Positions 1 to 9,890 of a DNA stretch of 64,000 bases are shown one piece after another. The stretch is from positions 62,001 through 126,000 of the forward strand of contig NZ_CP098806.1 of assembly GCF_023822005.2 (NCBI RefSeq), in the 5' to 3' direction. Source of the DNA: Dyadobacter fanqingshengii. GTDB lineage: Bacteria > Bacteroidota > Bacteroidia > Cytophagales > Spirosomataceae. A program made the position numbers and the translations under genes. The notes under the pieces are model-generated. The model ran no database searches. It saw only the letters and a program-made list of their open reading frames with translations, and was not told the origin of the DNA. Position 1 is the stretch's first letter. The number at the start of each line of letters is the position of its first letter.

Positions 1-702
1 TACGAGTGCTTCTTCCTCTGTAATGTCGTTGTTGATCTTCTGAACTTTGGGCCAGTAGTCGGTATATTTCACTGTGCCGTCCAGGTTGAATTCAAGGTAG
101 GAGGCAGCTTCCAGCTTTTTAATGTCTTTGTAAAGCGTTTGAGGAGCCGGGTTATACCTGAATGTCAAAAAGGAGTTCAGCGCAGTTTCGTCAATGTCCT
201 TTTTATATTCGGGATTGTTGAGGATTACCTTGATTTCTGAGCTGAAAAGCAGCTTGTTACCATTCAAATAATAGTAAAGCGGCTTGGTTCCAAACCAGTC
301 ACGCACCAGGTATAACTTACCTTTTGCGCGGTCGAAAAAAGAAAATGCGAAAATACCATTAAAGTCCTTAACCCCTTCAATACCAAATTGTTTCAGGTAG
401 TAAAGGATCGTTTCTGTGTCAGACTGTCCCTTGAAATTGACGTCCGACAAGCGCTGCCTTAACTCCTTGTGATTATAAATTTCGCCATTGAATGTGATAC
501 AGTAATTTCCGCAGTCCGTAAACATCGGCTGAGCGCCTGCTTCGGATAGATCCTGGATGGATAGACGCGTGTGACCAAAAAACAGGTGGTTGTTACCCAT
601 TTCTATCTCAATAAGCGCCTGAGAATCAGGCCCTCTATGATGGATCAGATCAATACTTTCTTTTGTTAATTTGCAATTTACACTGCCGGCAATTCCACAC
701 AT
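1..702 (-). CDS. asnB: Asparagine synthase (glutamine-hydrolysing), N-terminal part, cut by window edge
   Basis: The first 234 codons of a class II glutamine amidotransferase are visible; the C-terminal part lies outside the window. The ATG at 702 is followed directly by Cys-Gly-Ile-Ala-Gly, the hallmark start in which Cys2 is the N-terminal nucleophile that releases ammonia from glutamine. HHRGPDS (residues 21-27), FNGEIYNHKELR and SDTET further on are typical of the glutaminase domain, and the fragment ends as the linker to the ATP-pyrophosphatase domain begins. AsnB-type enzymes in polysaccharide loci often amidate a sugar carboxylate rather than aspartate (established for related loci; inference here). 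It lies 39 bases downstream of a glycosyltransferase on the same strand, so it probably closes locus A or continues it beyond the edge. Confidence 0.9.
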   Translation of the reverse strand, partial: MCGIAGSVNCKLTKESIDLIHHRGPDSQALIEIEMGNNHLFFGHTRLSIQDLSEAGAQPMFTDCGNYCITFNGEIYNHKELRQRLSDVNFKGQSDTETILYYLKQFGIEGVKDFNGIFAFSFFDRAKGKLYLVRDWFGTKPLYYYLNGNKLLFSSEIKVILNNPEYKKDIDETALNSFLTFRYNPAPQTLYKDIKKLEAASYLEFNLDGTVKYTDYWPKVQKINNDITEEEALV

Positions 703-741
703 TTTATTGCGATTTAGTCGTGAGAGTTAATTTTATAATAT

Positions 742-1818
742 CTATTTGGATAACATTCGTTCGTAAAGGGATTCCAGTTTCGGAATAACGGAATTGGAAT
801 AGTAAGGGGTAACCATGGCTCTGGACTGCTGCCCCATTTGCGCGATCAATTCCGGATTTTTAATGAATGCATTTATACTATTTAGCAATGCGGCTGAATC
901 GCCCGGTTTGATCAGGTAACCATTCTTATCCGTCGATAAAATTTCGCTGATTCCGCCTACTGACGTTGAAATAATGGGCATACTAAAACTCATTGCTTCC
1001 AATATGGAAATCGGAAGTCCTTCATTATAAGAGGGTAAAATATACACATCACTTTCTTGCAGCAACTGTCTTTTCTGATCGCCAGAAATCCATCCTTTGA
1101 AATGGACGATATCTGCTAACCCGCCTTCACTGATCAGTTGTTCGAGTTTTTTTGTCTCGCCGTTTCCACCGATGGTCAGCTCTATTTTTCCGGTAAAATG
1201 TTCTTTGTTATTTTTTATGATTTCTATCAAATCATATATCCCTTTTCTTTCTCCAATAAATCCAAGGAAAAGTAGTTTCAACTTTCCTGATGTTTTCTTT
1301 TTACTAGCAAGCTCAGCAGGATCAATAATGTTTTCCAGCACGACAATTTCTCTAATTTTAAAATTGCTTTCAAAGAATTGCTGCCATTGCCGCGATAAGC
1401 AGATTACCAGATCCATGTGATTAAAAAACGTTGTGATCAATTTTCTGGTAAATCCACTGGCATTGTCATAGAATATGTGAAAATCGGATCCGTGACTGTG
1501 ATAAATAACTTTTTTTGAAAATAATTTTGCAATCACAAATACGACATATTTCCTGTAAAAGCTTCCGTAATGAGCGCCGTGAATATGCACTACTTTAATT
1601 TCCCGGTCGGCTATTAATTTTCCGGTTAATTTGAGAATGCTTAATAGAAAATAAAATACATTACTAAGCTTGCCGATTTGCAGATTATATGTAGGAATAA
1701 ATTTGAAATCAGCAAAATGCTTGGAATAGGTAAAAAGAACGCTGGATATCCCGCCTAACGGAGGTTGATATCCCTCACCGACAGTTAATATATGTTTTGA
1801 AACGCTGTTGGAAATCAT
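742..1818 (-). CDS. Glycosyltransferase family 4 (GT-B fold)
   Basis: A 358-residue retaining glycosyltransferase that would add a sugar from a nucleotide-sugar donor to the growing lipid-linked repeat unit on the cytoplasmic face. The N-terminal half carries a glycine-rich acceptor loop (PPLGGISS, about residues 19-26) and a HSHGSDFH segment. The C-terminal half has LFLGFIGERKG (start of the donor domain) and the E-x7-E signature in NEGLPISILEAMS near residue 270, followed by VGGISEIL. Length and order fit GT4 enzymes. It is the penultimate visible gene of locus A on the minus strand. The exact sugar cannot be told from sequence. Confidence 0.88.
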   Translation of the reverse strand: MISNSVSKHILTVGEGYQPPLGGISSVLFTYSKHFADFKFIPTYNLQIGKLSNVFYFLLSILKLTGKLIADREIKVVHIHGAHYGSFYRKYVVFVIAKLFSKKVIYHSHGSDFHIFYDNASGFTRKLITTFFNHMDLVICLSRQWQQFFESNFKIREIVVLENIIDPAELASKKKTSGKLKLLFLGFIGERKGIYDLIEIIKNNKEHFTGKIELTIGGNGETKKLEQLISEGGLADIVHFKGWISGDQKRQLLQESDVYILPSYNEGLPISILEAMSFSMPIISTSVGGISEILSTDKNGYLIKPGDSAALLNSINAFIKNPELIAQMGQQSRAMVTPYYSNSVIPKLESLYERMLSK

Positions 1819-1882
1819 GGTTTGTCTCTTTTTATCTTTCTATTAATCCTGCTTTGCTTCTTTTAATTGTTCTTATTGCAGA

Positions 1883-2881
1883 TCAGACTTTTCTGGCAAC
1901 GTCCGCATTGGCCAGATTGCAATATGCTTTCATCAGAAACTCATATACAAACGGGCTGGTCTTAAACAACATCAACGCATATTTGTGTTTTGGCTTAATT
2001 TGCCTTTTAAATTCATACTGGTAATAGTCAGATAAATTGGCTGTTGCCTGGCGCAGTTCGTTTAGATATTTTTGACGCCCGGAAATAAAAATCAGGTTTA
2101 TCAACGAAATGTTTGTGATCAGATCAAAATATTTGGCTTCATCTGCTATGGATGGAATGCTGCGCTCGCAGGTCTGAACCATTTGCTTTGAAAATGTGAC
2201 CGTATCCATATATTTTGTACTGAATTTGGTCATACTCACCGAATTATCCCGAACCACGTAATTGTATTTCACCTGGTCATCAAAAACGATTTTTTCAGCC
2301 AGATTAAGCGCATTGAAATTGTAGAATGTGTCTTCATACATGCTGCCTTCAAACTTTACATTCCGGGCAATTTCGGCAGTGAATATCCGGTCATTTGCAC
2401 TGTGGGAAAATTCTTTGGTTAGTAACGCAGTTATTGCCTGCGCTCTGTCATAAAGCTTTATCTCTTTTGTATCGTGATACATTTCCACTTTATCCGGAAA
2501 AATCTTCTTGGTTCCGCAAATGGAAATATCAACATTGTATTTTAAAGCATTGTGGATCAGTAGTTCATACATATCTGCGTCGAGCACATCATCGCAGTCC
2601 ACGAAGCCAATGTATTTGCCTTGCGCGATTTTCAATCCATTATTTCTAGCGCTGGAAACACCTTGATTATTTTGATGGATAACAACAATTCTGCTATCTT
2701 TTTTTGCTAAATGATCACATATAGCACCGCATGCATCAGTGGATCCGTCATTAACCAGTATTAATTCAAAATCAGTGAAATTTTGTTTTAAAATCGAATC
2801 AATACTTGAAATAATATAGGCTTCCTTATTGTAAACGGGAACAATGATAGAAAGTTGAGGAATGTTGATTGTTGAGCTCAT
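1883..2881 (-). CDS. Glycosyltransferase family 2 (GT-A fold)
   Basis: A 332-residue inverting glycosyltransferase. The N-terminus shows the GT-A nucleotide-binding pattern: LSIIVPVYNKEAYI, then LILVNDGSTDAC, then GVSSARNNGL, and the metal/nucleotide-binding DCDD at about residues 116-119. The C-terminal third is hydrophilic with a basic region. The start ATG at 2881 lies only 2 bases from the stop of the upstream gene, so the two are tightly linked in one transcript. It probably transfers one hexose of the locus A repeat unit; donor and linkage are unknown. Confidence 0.88.
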   Translation of the reverse strand: MSSTINIPQLSIIVPVYNKEAYIISSIDSILKQNFTDFELILVNDGSTDACGAICDHLAKKDSRIVVIHQNNQGVSSARNNGLKIAQGKYIGFVDCDDVLDADMYELLIHNALKYNVDISICGTKKIFPDKVEMYHDTKEIKLYDRAQAITALLTKEFSHSANDRIFTAEIARNVKFEGSMYEDTFYNFNALNLAEKIVFDDQVKYNYVVRDNSVSMTKFSTKYMDTVTFSKQMVQTCERSIPSIADEAKYFDLITNISLINLIFISGRQKYLNELRQATANLSDYYQYEFKRQIKPKHKYALMLFKTSPFVYEFLMKAYCNLANADVARKV

Positions 2882-2883
2882 GC

Positions 2884-3876
2884 TTAATTTGCGGTTATAA
2901 GTCTGCTGGCTGCAGGCTTATTTAATTTTTGTTTTCTTAGCGTGATCATGAATGATTTTAAAGACAAATAATACATATATGCCTTTACCGGCTTCACGAA
3001 TTTGATATAGTCCAATTCATGCATTACATCCATGATGAGTGATTTTTTCTCTTCTATTGAAAATGCCTTGGAAAGAAAAAGTGTTGAGCTGATCCATTTC
3101 AGTTTGGTAAAGTCCGAAGTCAGGTCCGTAATTCCGTTGCCCTTGAAAAACTCCTTAACCCAATGTATATACGCAACACTCGAATTGATCTTGCGAAGCA
3201 CAACGCTGCGGTCTTTCAAATCCGAGGAAATATTGATGCCGCTTTCCCGGAAATACACGGTTGGCCCAGCCAAGGTAACAATTCCACCTTCACGGCCAAA
3301 TTCTATCCAGGTTGCGTCATCGGAGCACCAGGCAAGATCGAAATTGACAAAGCCAGACTCAACATACTTTTTTCTGGAAAATATATACTCAACAACAGTG
3401 CTATTAACTTGATATTGAATCCTTTTGGAAAAGAAATCGTTGACAGCCATGCGCTGTGGAAACGGGTTACAGGTTTTTACCAGTTGGCCGTAGCGGTTGA
3501 TTACTTTAATGTTGAAATGAAAAAGGTCGGTGCCTTCATTTTGGCTCAAACCTGCCAGGAATGTTTCCACACAATCGGCGCCCATCACATCATCATCTGA
3601 AAACAGCCATATCCATTCTTCATTGTCGGTCAAGGCAATGCATCTGTCCCAATGTGCAACCAAGTCCTGGCCGCCCAGATTGGCTTCAAACTTTTTGTAA
3701 GTCATTTTTATCCGCCCCTCGAAGCTGCGCACAATGCTATACAGGTCCTGCGGACTGTTGTCATCTCCTATATATAAGTGAAATTCCTGACTGGTCTGGC
3801 TTGCGATTGATTCGAGCGCATCGCGTAAAAAGTCGGCTTTGTAAGCTGGAATGACAATCGCTAATTTCTCTTTCAT
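2884..3876 (-). CDS. Glycosyltransferase family 2
   Basis: A 330-residue GT-A enzyme. LAIVIPAYKADFL opens the fold, YIGDDNSPQD carries the first acidic pair, and LFSDDDVMG is the DxD-type metal site around residue 95. The C-terminal part contains two hydrophobic stretches that could lie along the membrane. It sits directly upstream (2-base gap) of another GT2 gene, which suggests consecutive sugar additions during assembly of the same repeat unit. The acceptor is not predictable from sequence. Confidence 0.87.
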   Translation of the reverse strand: MKEKLAIVIPAYKADFLRDALESIASQTSQEFHLYIGDDNSPQDLYSIVRSFEGRIKMTYKKFEANLGGQDLVAHWDRCIALTDNEEWIWLFSDDDVMGADCVETFLAGLSQNEGTDLFHFNIKVINRYGQLVKTCNPFPQRMAVNDFFSKRIQYQVNSTVVEYIFSRKKYVESGFVNFDLAWCSDDATWIEFGREGGIVTLAGPTVYFRESGINISSDLKDRSVVLRKINSSVAYIHWVKEFFKGNGITDLTSDFTKLKWISSTLFLSKAFSIEEKKSLIMDVMHELDYIKFVKPVKAYMYYLSLKSFMITLRKQKLNKPAASRLITAN

Positions 3877-3937
3877 AATTGTGACTTCTAAATATGTTTT
3901 TTGCTGCCCGCGATTGAAACGCGATTTTTGTTTCGTT

Positions 3938-5161
3938 TTAACTGACTGTCTGCAATTCCTGCTCGGCAGTCACTTTTTGCAGCCATCTCATTTGCTGCTC
4001 GTACTCGTATAAATATTGGAATATATATAAGACAAAGACGTTGGTTATCATGAAGTTAATCGAGTAAACAGCGTCGGAAGTCAGGCTTGTCACAAGCAGC
4101 AGGCAGGTGTAATATTTCAGATAGTAATATTTTTCCGGCACGCGCATGCGGAACGATTTGTAAAAAATATACAGGTAGCTAAGCACTGCGAAAATGCCAA
4201 ACATAACATATACACCAATGATGCCGACATCTGACAGGTAAAAGCCGTAAACATCTTCAAGATAAGTCGTAAAAGCGCCGTACGAGGAGGTGTTGTTGGG
4301 CAGACCGTTTCCAAAGATCCGCGACATGATGTTTGGAGAAAAGTCATTGATAAAATATTCGCCGGCAATGACGCGGATGTATTTATCGCCTTCGGAAACT
4401 GTTTCCTTCTGCGTTTCGGCCAGGCCTTTATAAATGTCAGAACCTTGCAGATAAATAATTCCCACGACGAAAAGCGCAACTACGCCAACTTTCATAGCCA
4501 TAGAAGCTTTTCTGCCATAATGGAAAAGCAGAATAACTGCGACCAGGCCAATGGATTGTCTTGTAACCTGCAACAATGTGACGCCAATCCCCATTAATAC
4601 AAAGCCAATGTAAAACCACTTGTAAGCATTTTTTTCAAGGCTTTTGTTTATCGCAATAAAAAAGGCCAGAAAAAATACGCCTGCACCGGGAAACAGGATG
4701 CGCACAATGCCACGGTCCTCAACGAACTCTTCCCGGAACCCGAAATACACAGTGTCGCTGTGCAGAAATTGGAAAAGGTAAAGGACAATATAAGCTACGC
4801 CAAAGATCATTACGACCCGCTCGATGAGCTCAATGGGATATTTTTTGTGCAGCAGAAAAAAGAAGGAAAACCAGATCAAATAAGGAATCGTGCTCACGCT
4901 GTAACTAAGTTGCTGGCCCCAGGATATGTAAGCCATTAAAATAGAGAAGACGACCGAGAAACTAATAATCTGGACCGGAAGTACGAAGCCTGATGCTTTG
5001 CGGAAAAAATGGGGAAGTGAAAGCAGAATTGTTCCCAGCATGAATGCGTAACTGATGTTTTTCAAAGCTCCGCCGCTTGCAATTTTTGCCGAAAAATAGT
5101 TCAGCGAAAAAAGCACCAGCATAAAGATGAAAATGAAATGATAATATCTGGAATTATTCAT
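3938..5161 (-). CDS. Wzy-like polysaccharide polymerase (O-antigen ligase/polymerase family)
   Basis: A 407-residue polytopic membrane protein with about ten hydrophobic segments and a larger polar loop in the C-terminal half (about residues 245-300), the usual architecture of Wzy polymerases. Sequence conservation in this family is low, so the call rests on topology plus position in a locus that already has Wzx, Wzc and Wza. It would link flipped repeat units into polymer on the periplasmic side of the inner membrane. Its start overlaps the stop of the upstream acyltransferase by 4 bases (5158-5161, ATGA type), showing translational coupling. Confidence 0.75.
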   Translation of the reverse strand: MNNSRYYHFIFIFMLVLFSLNYFSAKIASGGALKNISYAFMLGTILLSLPHFFRKASGFVLPVQIISFSVVFSILMAYISWGQQLSYSVSTIPYLIWFSFFFLLHKKYPIELIERVVMIFGVAYIVLYLFQFLHSDTVYFGFREEFVEDRGIVRILFPGAGVFFLAFFIAINKSLEKNAYKWFYIGFVLMGIGVTLLQVTRQSIGLVAVILLFHYGRKASMAMKVGVVALFVVGIIYLQGSDIYKGLAETQKETVSEGDKYIRVIAGEYFINDFSPNIMSRIFGNGLPNNTSSYGAFTTYLEDVYGFYLSDVGIIGVYVMFGIFAVLSYLYIFYKSFRMRVPEKYYYLKYYTCLLLVTSLTSDAVYSINFMITNVFVLYIFQYLYEYEQQMRWLQKVTAEQELQTVS

Positions 5162-6378
5162 GATACGACGGCTAATTCATGCTTAACCACTTTCGCGGCG
5201 CTTTTGGAAGGGAAGAGCTTCTCCCGCAGGTTCAGAAAAGGTTTTTCAATGATCTCAGTAAAAAAAATTCCCGTTATAAGCGAGAGCGATACGTAACTGA
5301 CCGCATATATCACCCAGTGAAAACTGTTACTGAATGTTGTGATTCCCAGCGATTTGAAACCCATCAATAAATACACATTAACAGGCACATGCCATAAATA
5401 AATGCAGTAAGAGTTTTTGCCTATGTATGTAATGAGTTGATTGTTCAGCAAGGCAACATTGGATTTGTAGCACAGGGCAATCATTAGTAACATGCCAAAA
5501 CACAATGCATTGGTAGAAAGCAGCACAATCGACACAATGTTGTATTCCCAGTAGGGTAAAAGGAAATTCAGCGACAATAGCGAAGCTGCAACGGGGATCA
5601 TCCATTTCTGGTTGCGGCTTACAAAGTTTGTTGTCTCAACCTTGTTCTTATTGAACAAATACGAAAGGATCACACCCAGAAAAAGAGAATCGAGCCGGAA
5701 GTGGGTTTTGGAAAAATGCTTCAGGAAATCATACTCCGGATGCTGGATATTTGCCACAAACCTGAAAGCTATGCCTGATATAAGCAGGATCAGGTAAGTG
5801 ATCAGCAATGTGTTCAGGTTCAGTTTTTTGAGCTTAATGCCAATCAGAAAGAATGCTGTAAGCAGGAAGTAAAAGCCTTCCTCCACATCCAGCGACCAGG
5901 TGTGCGCCCAGCGGCCTCCCATATAATTGTGTACAAACAGCAGGTCGGTCAGGTAGGCCAGGGTAGGAAAGGTAATTTCGTTTATTAATAATGTTTTCTC
6001 CAAAACCAGCGTCAGGGCGAGCATGACGATAAAGCTTGGGTAAATTTTAAAACCCCGTCTGATCAAAAAGCGGCCCGCATCGATGCGGCTGCTCATTTTG
6101 TATTCTTTAAACAATAGCCCCGAAACCAGAAAACCACTCAAAACAAAGAACAAGTCCACGCCGATCCATCCGCCGGTGTTGATCACATAGAAAAAATAGC
6201 CCACCAGCTTTTTCATGATAGGATCAGATTTCGCCCATGCCAGTGGATGAAGGTGGTTCAAAATAACAAGCAGCACTGCGCAGGCTCTGATGAAATCGAG
6301 CGTGTTATTTCTTACAAACCGGTCCGCGGGTGTTTTTTCGGTAAAGTGATTTCTTTCAAGAGAATGCAGGGCTTCCAT
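5158..6378 (-). CDS. Membrane acyltransferase (acyltransferase 3 family)
   Basis: A 406-residue integral membrane O-acyltransferase, probably acetylating sugars of the locus A polymer. The family signature is clear: LDFIRACAVLLVILNH near residue 28 places the catalytic histidine at the end of the first helix, GWIGVDLFFVLSGFLVS follows, and HTWSLDVEEGFYFLL is the second conserved block. About ten transmembrane segments are visible. It is coupled by ATGA overlap to the downstream polymerase. A second member of the family (7380-8489) lies in the same locus, so two different positions may be acylated. Confidence 0.9.
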   Translation of the reverse strand: MEALHSLERNHFTEKTPADRFVRNNTLDFIRACAVLLVILNHLHPLAWAKSDPIMKKLVGYFFYVINTGGWIGVDLFFVLSGFLVSGLLFKEYKMSSRIDAGRFLIRRGFKIYPSFIVMLALTLVLEKTLLINEITFPTLAYLTDLLFVHNYMGGRWAHTWSLDVEEGFYFLLTAFFLIGIKLKKLNLNTLLITYLILLISGIAFRFVANIQHPEYDFLKHFSKTHFRLDSLFLGVILSYLFNKNKVETTNFVSRNQKWMIPVAASLLSLNFLLPYWEYNIVSIVLLSTNALCFGMLLMIALCYKSNVALLNNQLITYIGKNSYCIYLWHVPVNVYLLMGFKSLGITTFSNSFHWVIYAVSYVSLSLITGIFFTEIIEKPFLNLREKLFPSKSAAKVVKHELAVVS

Positions 6379-6426
6379 AAGGATGGCTGGAATAAAGGAG
6401 GTGTTATTTGGGTTGCCGTAGTGCTT

Positions 6427-7383
6427 TTATTTTTGAAGCGCTACGATTCGCTTAGGCCGGTCGTTGTCAAACTCGCCCTTCCACCCGTCGCGGTAAGCAT
6501 TGAAATGGAATGTCAGGCGCTTGTATTTAAAATCGTCGTAAAGAATGATCGCTTTTGAATCCGAGAGAAATGAACGGGTCAGCAAATAAAGCATCTTGTA
6601 CCGGGTTGATTTTGACTGATTGAAGACGTATTTCTTCTTAATCCAGGTCATGTTACGCATGCCATAGTAACGGATCCACAACTGATTGAAGGGGGTGCGG
6701 TAATTTACTTTGTGCAAAAATGTCCTGCGAACACCCGTCGCCGTGGCGTTTTCCAAATGATGGATTTTTGCTTTCACGCTTACCAGAACCTTACTGATCC
6801 GGCTTAACCGCAGGCAGTATTCCACGTCATCATTGTGAATAAAAAATTCTTTTTTGGGTAAACCAATTTCCTTAATTGCGTCTGAATGGATCATCAGGCC
6901 AACAAACGAAGCAAAATCAACCAGGATATCAGTGTCATTATGTTCGTTAATAGGCACGTAGATGGAAGGCGCCTGGGGCGAGAAATCAAAGCAGCCACGG
7001 TGACGTGTGTCCGTTTTTCCTTCTTTATCTACAACAATGGGCGCAACGCAAAGTACATTATTGGACTGCAATGAGGCTAGCATGGTTGCCAGGCAGTCTT
7101 TGCTGGCCACGCAGTCGTCATCCATAACCCAAATCCACTCGTAACCTTTTTCGTGCGCTTCTTTAATGCCTGTATAAAAGCCGCCGGCGCCGCCCGAATT
7201 TCCCTGATTGATTAAAATCAGGTCAGGTTGCTGTTGCAGCCAGGCTTCGGTGCCATCTGAGCTGCCGTTGTTAACGACAATGATCGCATCTGGTGCAATT
7301 ATTTGCCTGCGTAAAGAGTCGATGCACCCTTTAAGCAATTCTAATCTGTTGAAGGTTACAACAACTGCTGCAATGTTATTCAT
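6427..7383 (-). CDS. Glycosyltransferase family 2, rhamnosyl/galactofuranosyl-transferase-like
   Basis: A 318-residue GT-A enzyme of the type often annotated as rhamnosyl- or galactofuranosyltransferase. VVVTFNRLELLKGCIDSL begins the fold, VVNNGSSDGTEAWL follows, NQGNSGGAGGFYTGI is characteristic of the GlfT2-like subgroup, and WVMDDDC is the acidic metal site near residue 90. HNDDVEYCLR and IHHLENATA fit the catalytic C-terminal part. Its stop and start are closely packed; the ATG at 7383 overlaps the stop of the upstream acyltransferase by 4 bases (7380-7383). Confidence 0.87.
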   Translation of the reverse strand: MNNIAAVVVTFNRLELLKGCIDSLRRQIIAPDAIIVVNNGSSDGTEAWLQQQPDLILINQGNSGGAGGFYTGIKEAHEKGYEWIWVMDDDCVASKDCLATMLASLQSNNVLCVAPIVVDKEGKTDTRHRGCFDFSPQAPSIYVPINEHNDTDILVDFASFVGLMIHSDAIKEIGLPKKEFFIHNDDVEYCLRLSRISKVLVSVKAKIHHLENATATGVRRTFLHKVNYRTPFNQLWIRYYGMRNMTWIKKKYVFNQSKSTRYKMLYLLTRSFLSDSKAIILYDDFKYKRLTFHFNAYRDGWKGEFDNDRPKRIVALQK

Positions 7384-8489
7384 CGGGCTTTGAAAATTGA
7401 GTAATTTTTATGGAATATGAGCTCAACGCTGTCAAGGAATTTGATTGAAGCGGTCAGTATTTTCTTTTCAATGGACAAATGGCATATCACCCCAAAAATG
7501 GTCGCCAGCACAAGCTGGATCAGGATAAGCACATCGGGTGATCCGATCATGCCCAGGCGGTCATAAAGCATGCTGAGCAGCGAAAAGACGATGGTATGGA
7601 CCAGGTAAATGGAGTAGGAGGCGTTACCCAGCAGCTGGAAGGTTTGGTTTTCCCAGATAGTCCTGAATTTTGAACCCGCTTCTAGAAAAACACAGCCAAA
7701 AACCAGCAGTATGCTTGGTATTCCGAAATAGAAAAGTCGGAGAAATGTAACCCGGCCGCTTAAAACCTCATCAGATTCGGAGACTCTGCCATATCCAAAC
7801 CAAATGAGCATTATAAAGCAAACAATGCTGGTAATCAGTGAAGTGAAAGCCAAAGCATTGGAAACCTTTTTGTTTCTGAACAGCCATCCTATCAACGCCC
7901 CTGCGCCAAATTCAAGAATGATTGGGTGGGTGATAAACTGGATAATGATCAGCGGCGAGTTGAGTATGACACCAATCGTTACCAGGGCAAGGAGCATGAT
8001 GATCAGATAGCCCTCTTTACTTTTAATGTTTTTATAAATAAGTGCTGAAAAAAGCAGATAGAAAAACCATTCAAAACTCAACGTCCAGCCGATGGTCAGA
8101 ACAGGCCACCAGATCTCAGACCCCGGTTCTACGGGCAGCAGCGTGATTGTTTTCAGTACCGACTTAAAGGTGAAGGCGCCATCATTTTGATAAAAAAAGA
8201 GGATGAAGGCTACAATGCTTACCAGATAATAGTAGGGATTAATGCGGGCGAACCGTTTTTTCAGGAACTCGTAGGTTTGGCCTGGTCCGTTAATGTTGTG
8301 ACCAATGAAGGAAATTATAAAGCCTGAGATCACAAAAAATATGTCTACGCCGATAGCGCCAAAATCCTGTAAATGGAAGAAATTCTGTTGATGTGAAACA
8401 GCATATTTCACTTGCAGATCTATCGAATGACAATAAACTACCAGTAAAGCCGCCAGTGCACGCAAAAATTGTATGGAATAAAGCTTCAT
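7380..8489 (-). CDS. Membrane acyltransferase (acyltransferase 3, ExoZ-like)
   Basis: A 369-residue polytopic acyltransferase. The N-terminus YSIQFLRALAALLVVYCHS carries the conserved Arg and His of the family; FGAIGVDIFFVISGFIIS and WTLSFEWFFYLLF are the next two conserved blocks. Size and motifs resemble ExoZ/OatA-type transmembrane domains without an attached SGNH esterase domain. It is expected to move an acyl group, usually acetyl, across the membrane onto a sugar. It lies between the flippase and a GT2 gene in a same-strand run with overlaps, so it is part of the locus A operon. Confidence 0.88.
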   Translation of the reverse strand: MKLYSIQFLRALAALLVVYCHSIDLQVKYAVSHQQNFFHLQDFGAIGVDIFFVISGFIISFIGHNINGPGQTYEFLKKRFARINPYYYLVSIVAFILFFYQNDGAFTFKSVLKTITLLPVEPGSEIWWPVLTIGWTLSFEWFFYLLFSALIYKNIKSKEGYLIIMLLALVTIGVILNSPLIIIQFITHPIILEFGAGALIGWLFRNKKVSNALAFTSLITSIVCFIMLIWFGYGRVSESDEVLSGRVTFLRLFYFGIPSILLVFGCVFLEAGSKFRTIWENQTFQLLGNASYSIYLVHTIVFSLLSMLYDRLGMIGSPDVLILIQLVLATIFGVICHLSIEKKILTASIKFLDSVELIFHKNYSIFKAR

Positions 8490-8505
8490 GAAAACGTTTA
8501 AACAA

Positions 8506-9834
8506 TTACCGGGTAAAAAGTTTGGTTCTGATGGGCTCCAAATATTCTTTGAAGCTCGACAGCCTGAAATAGTTGAGGTTAATGGGGTTGATTCCCTGCC
8601 TGCGCAGCACTACGTACATGCTCAGGACTATGAAAATCTCGGTCATCAGCCAGTTGAATGAAGTTCCGATGTAACCCCACTCTTTGATCATTAGAATATT
8701 AAATGAAATGCTCAGCACCGAACCGACTGCCGTGATCCGCAAAAAGTATTTATCCATGCCCAAATTCAGCATGATCTGGATACCGAAAACATTGCTGAGC
8801 GCAATGATCAGTGGAATCAGCGACAGGATTTGGAATACAGGAACTGCGGCATCGAACTTATGACCATAGAATAAGCCAATGATAAAAGGTCCGAGCAGGA
8901 TCATTGCAAGCGTCGCCGTGCCCGTAAAGAGCACGATCAAAGGGATAATCCTTTGCGTGACCCTTAGGCCATGCTCGCGGTTGTCACCAAATGCTTTTCC
9001 GATAAACGGATAAAGCGCCTGCGTTAAAGGAAGCGTCAGCACCGACTGCGCGATCAGGATCAGGCGCTGGCCAGCTGTATAGTATCCGGTTTGCTCTGAA
9101 TTTTGATATATGCCTAAAATGAATGTGTTTGTGGTGGTATATAAATTGACCACGACAAGTGAAAAGAAGATGGTTTTTTCTTCCCATAGCACCTGCAAAC
9201 ATCTTTTTACCGGCACCCTGGATAGCTTGATGTTATATTTTTTAACGGCCCACACAAATGAAGCAACCCCCACGAGTGTTTGAATAATACCAAATAACAA
9301 AGGCTGCCAAATGTAATCGTCACTTTTTTGAACCAGCATTAAAATAGCAATCGTAAACAGGATTTTGCTGACCAGATTGAAGATGGCGACCTTGGAAAGA
9401 TCTTGCATGGCCTGAAAAAGCCAGTTCTGGGTGAATACGGTGCTGATACAGATCACAAATGAGAAAATCATCACTTTCCTGTCGATTTGTAGCCGCGGGA
9501 CAGTGTATACGAGAATGAAAAACAAACAGGTTGCCAGCATTAAAAGTAGCAATTGGGTGCTGAACACTTCGCTGCAAACGGTGTTGCGGTTCTGTTCGTT
9601 GGTAGGATCTTTGGCGATTTTGCGGGTTGCCGTCAAGTCAAAACCGTAAGTGATCAGCAGGGTGAAGTATGCGATGAAAGCTGCTGCAAAGTTAATCACA
9701 CCAAACTTTTCGGGCCCGATTATGCGGGAAATGACAGGAACGGATATCAGCGGCATTCCGTAATTAGCGATCTGCACCAATGTCAGGGATAGGATATTCC
9801 GCGTTAACCGTTTCTCAGATTTTCCGATTTCCAC
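8506..9834 (-). CDS. Wzx-type polysaccharide flippase (MOP superfamily)
   Basis: A 442-residue membrane protein with 12-14 hydrophobic segments. The N-terminal LTLVQIANYGMPLISVPVISR and the following GPEKFGVINFAAAF match the RfbX/Wzx family of the MOP exporter superfamily. It would flip undecaprenyl-linked repeat units to the periplasmic face for the adjacent polymerase. The first codon at 9834 is GTG, not ATG; no nearby in-frame ATG gives a complete first helix, so GTG is kept. It lies in the same-strand run of locus A between an acetyltransferase and an acyltransferase gene. Confidence 0.88.
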   Translation of the reverse strand: MEIGKSEKRLTRNILSLTLVQIANYGMPLISVPVISRIIGPEKFGVINFAAAFIAYFTLLITYGFDLTATRKIAKDPTNEQNRNTVCSEVFSTQLLLLMLATCLFFILVYTVPRLQIDRKVMIFSFVICISTVFTQNWLFQAMQDLSKVAIFNLVSKILFTIAILMLVQKSDDYIWQPLLFGIIQTLVGVASFVWAVKKYNIKLSRVPVKRCLQVLWEEKTIFFSLVVVNLYTTTNTFILGIYQNSEQTGYYTAGQRLILIAQSVLTLPLTQALYPFIGKAFGDNREHGLRVTQRIIPLIVLFTGTATLAMILLGPFIIGLFYGHKFDAAVPVFQILSLIPLIIALSNVFGIQIMLNLGMDKYFLRITAVGSVLSISFNILMIKEWGYIGTSFNWLMTEIFIVLSMYVVLRRQGINPINLNYFRLSSFKEYLEPIRTKLFTR

Positions 9835-9890
9835 CGTTGTTTGTTTAAATTAAAATTCGTTGAGTAAGTTTTATTGAGGCATCCGCCGTT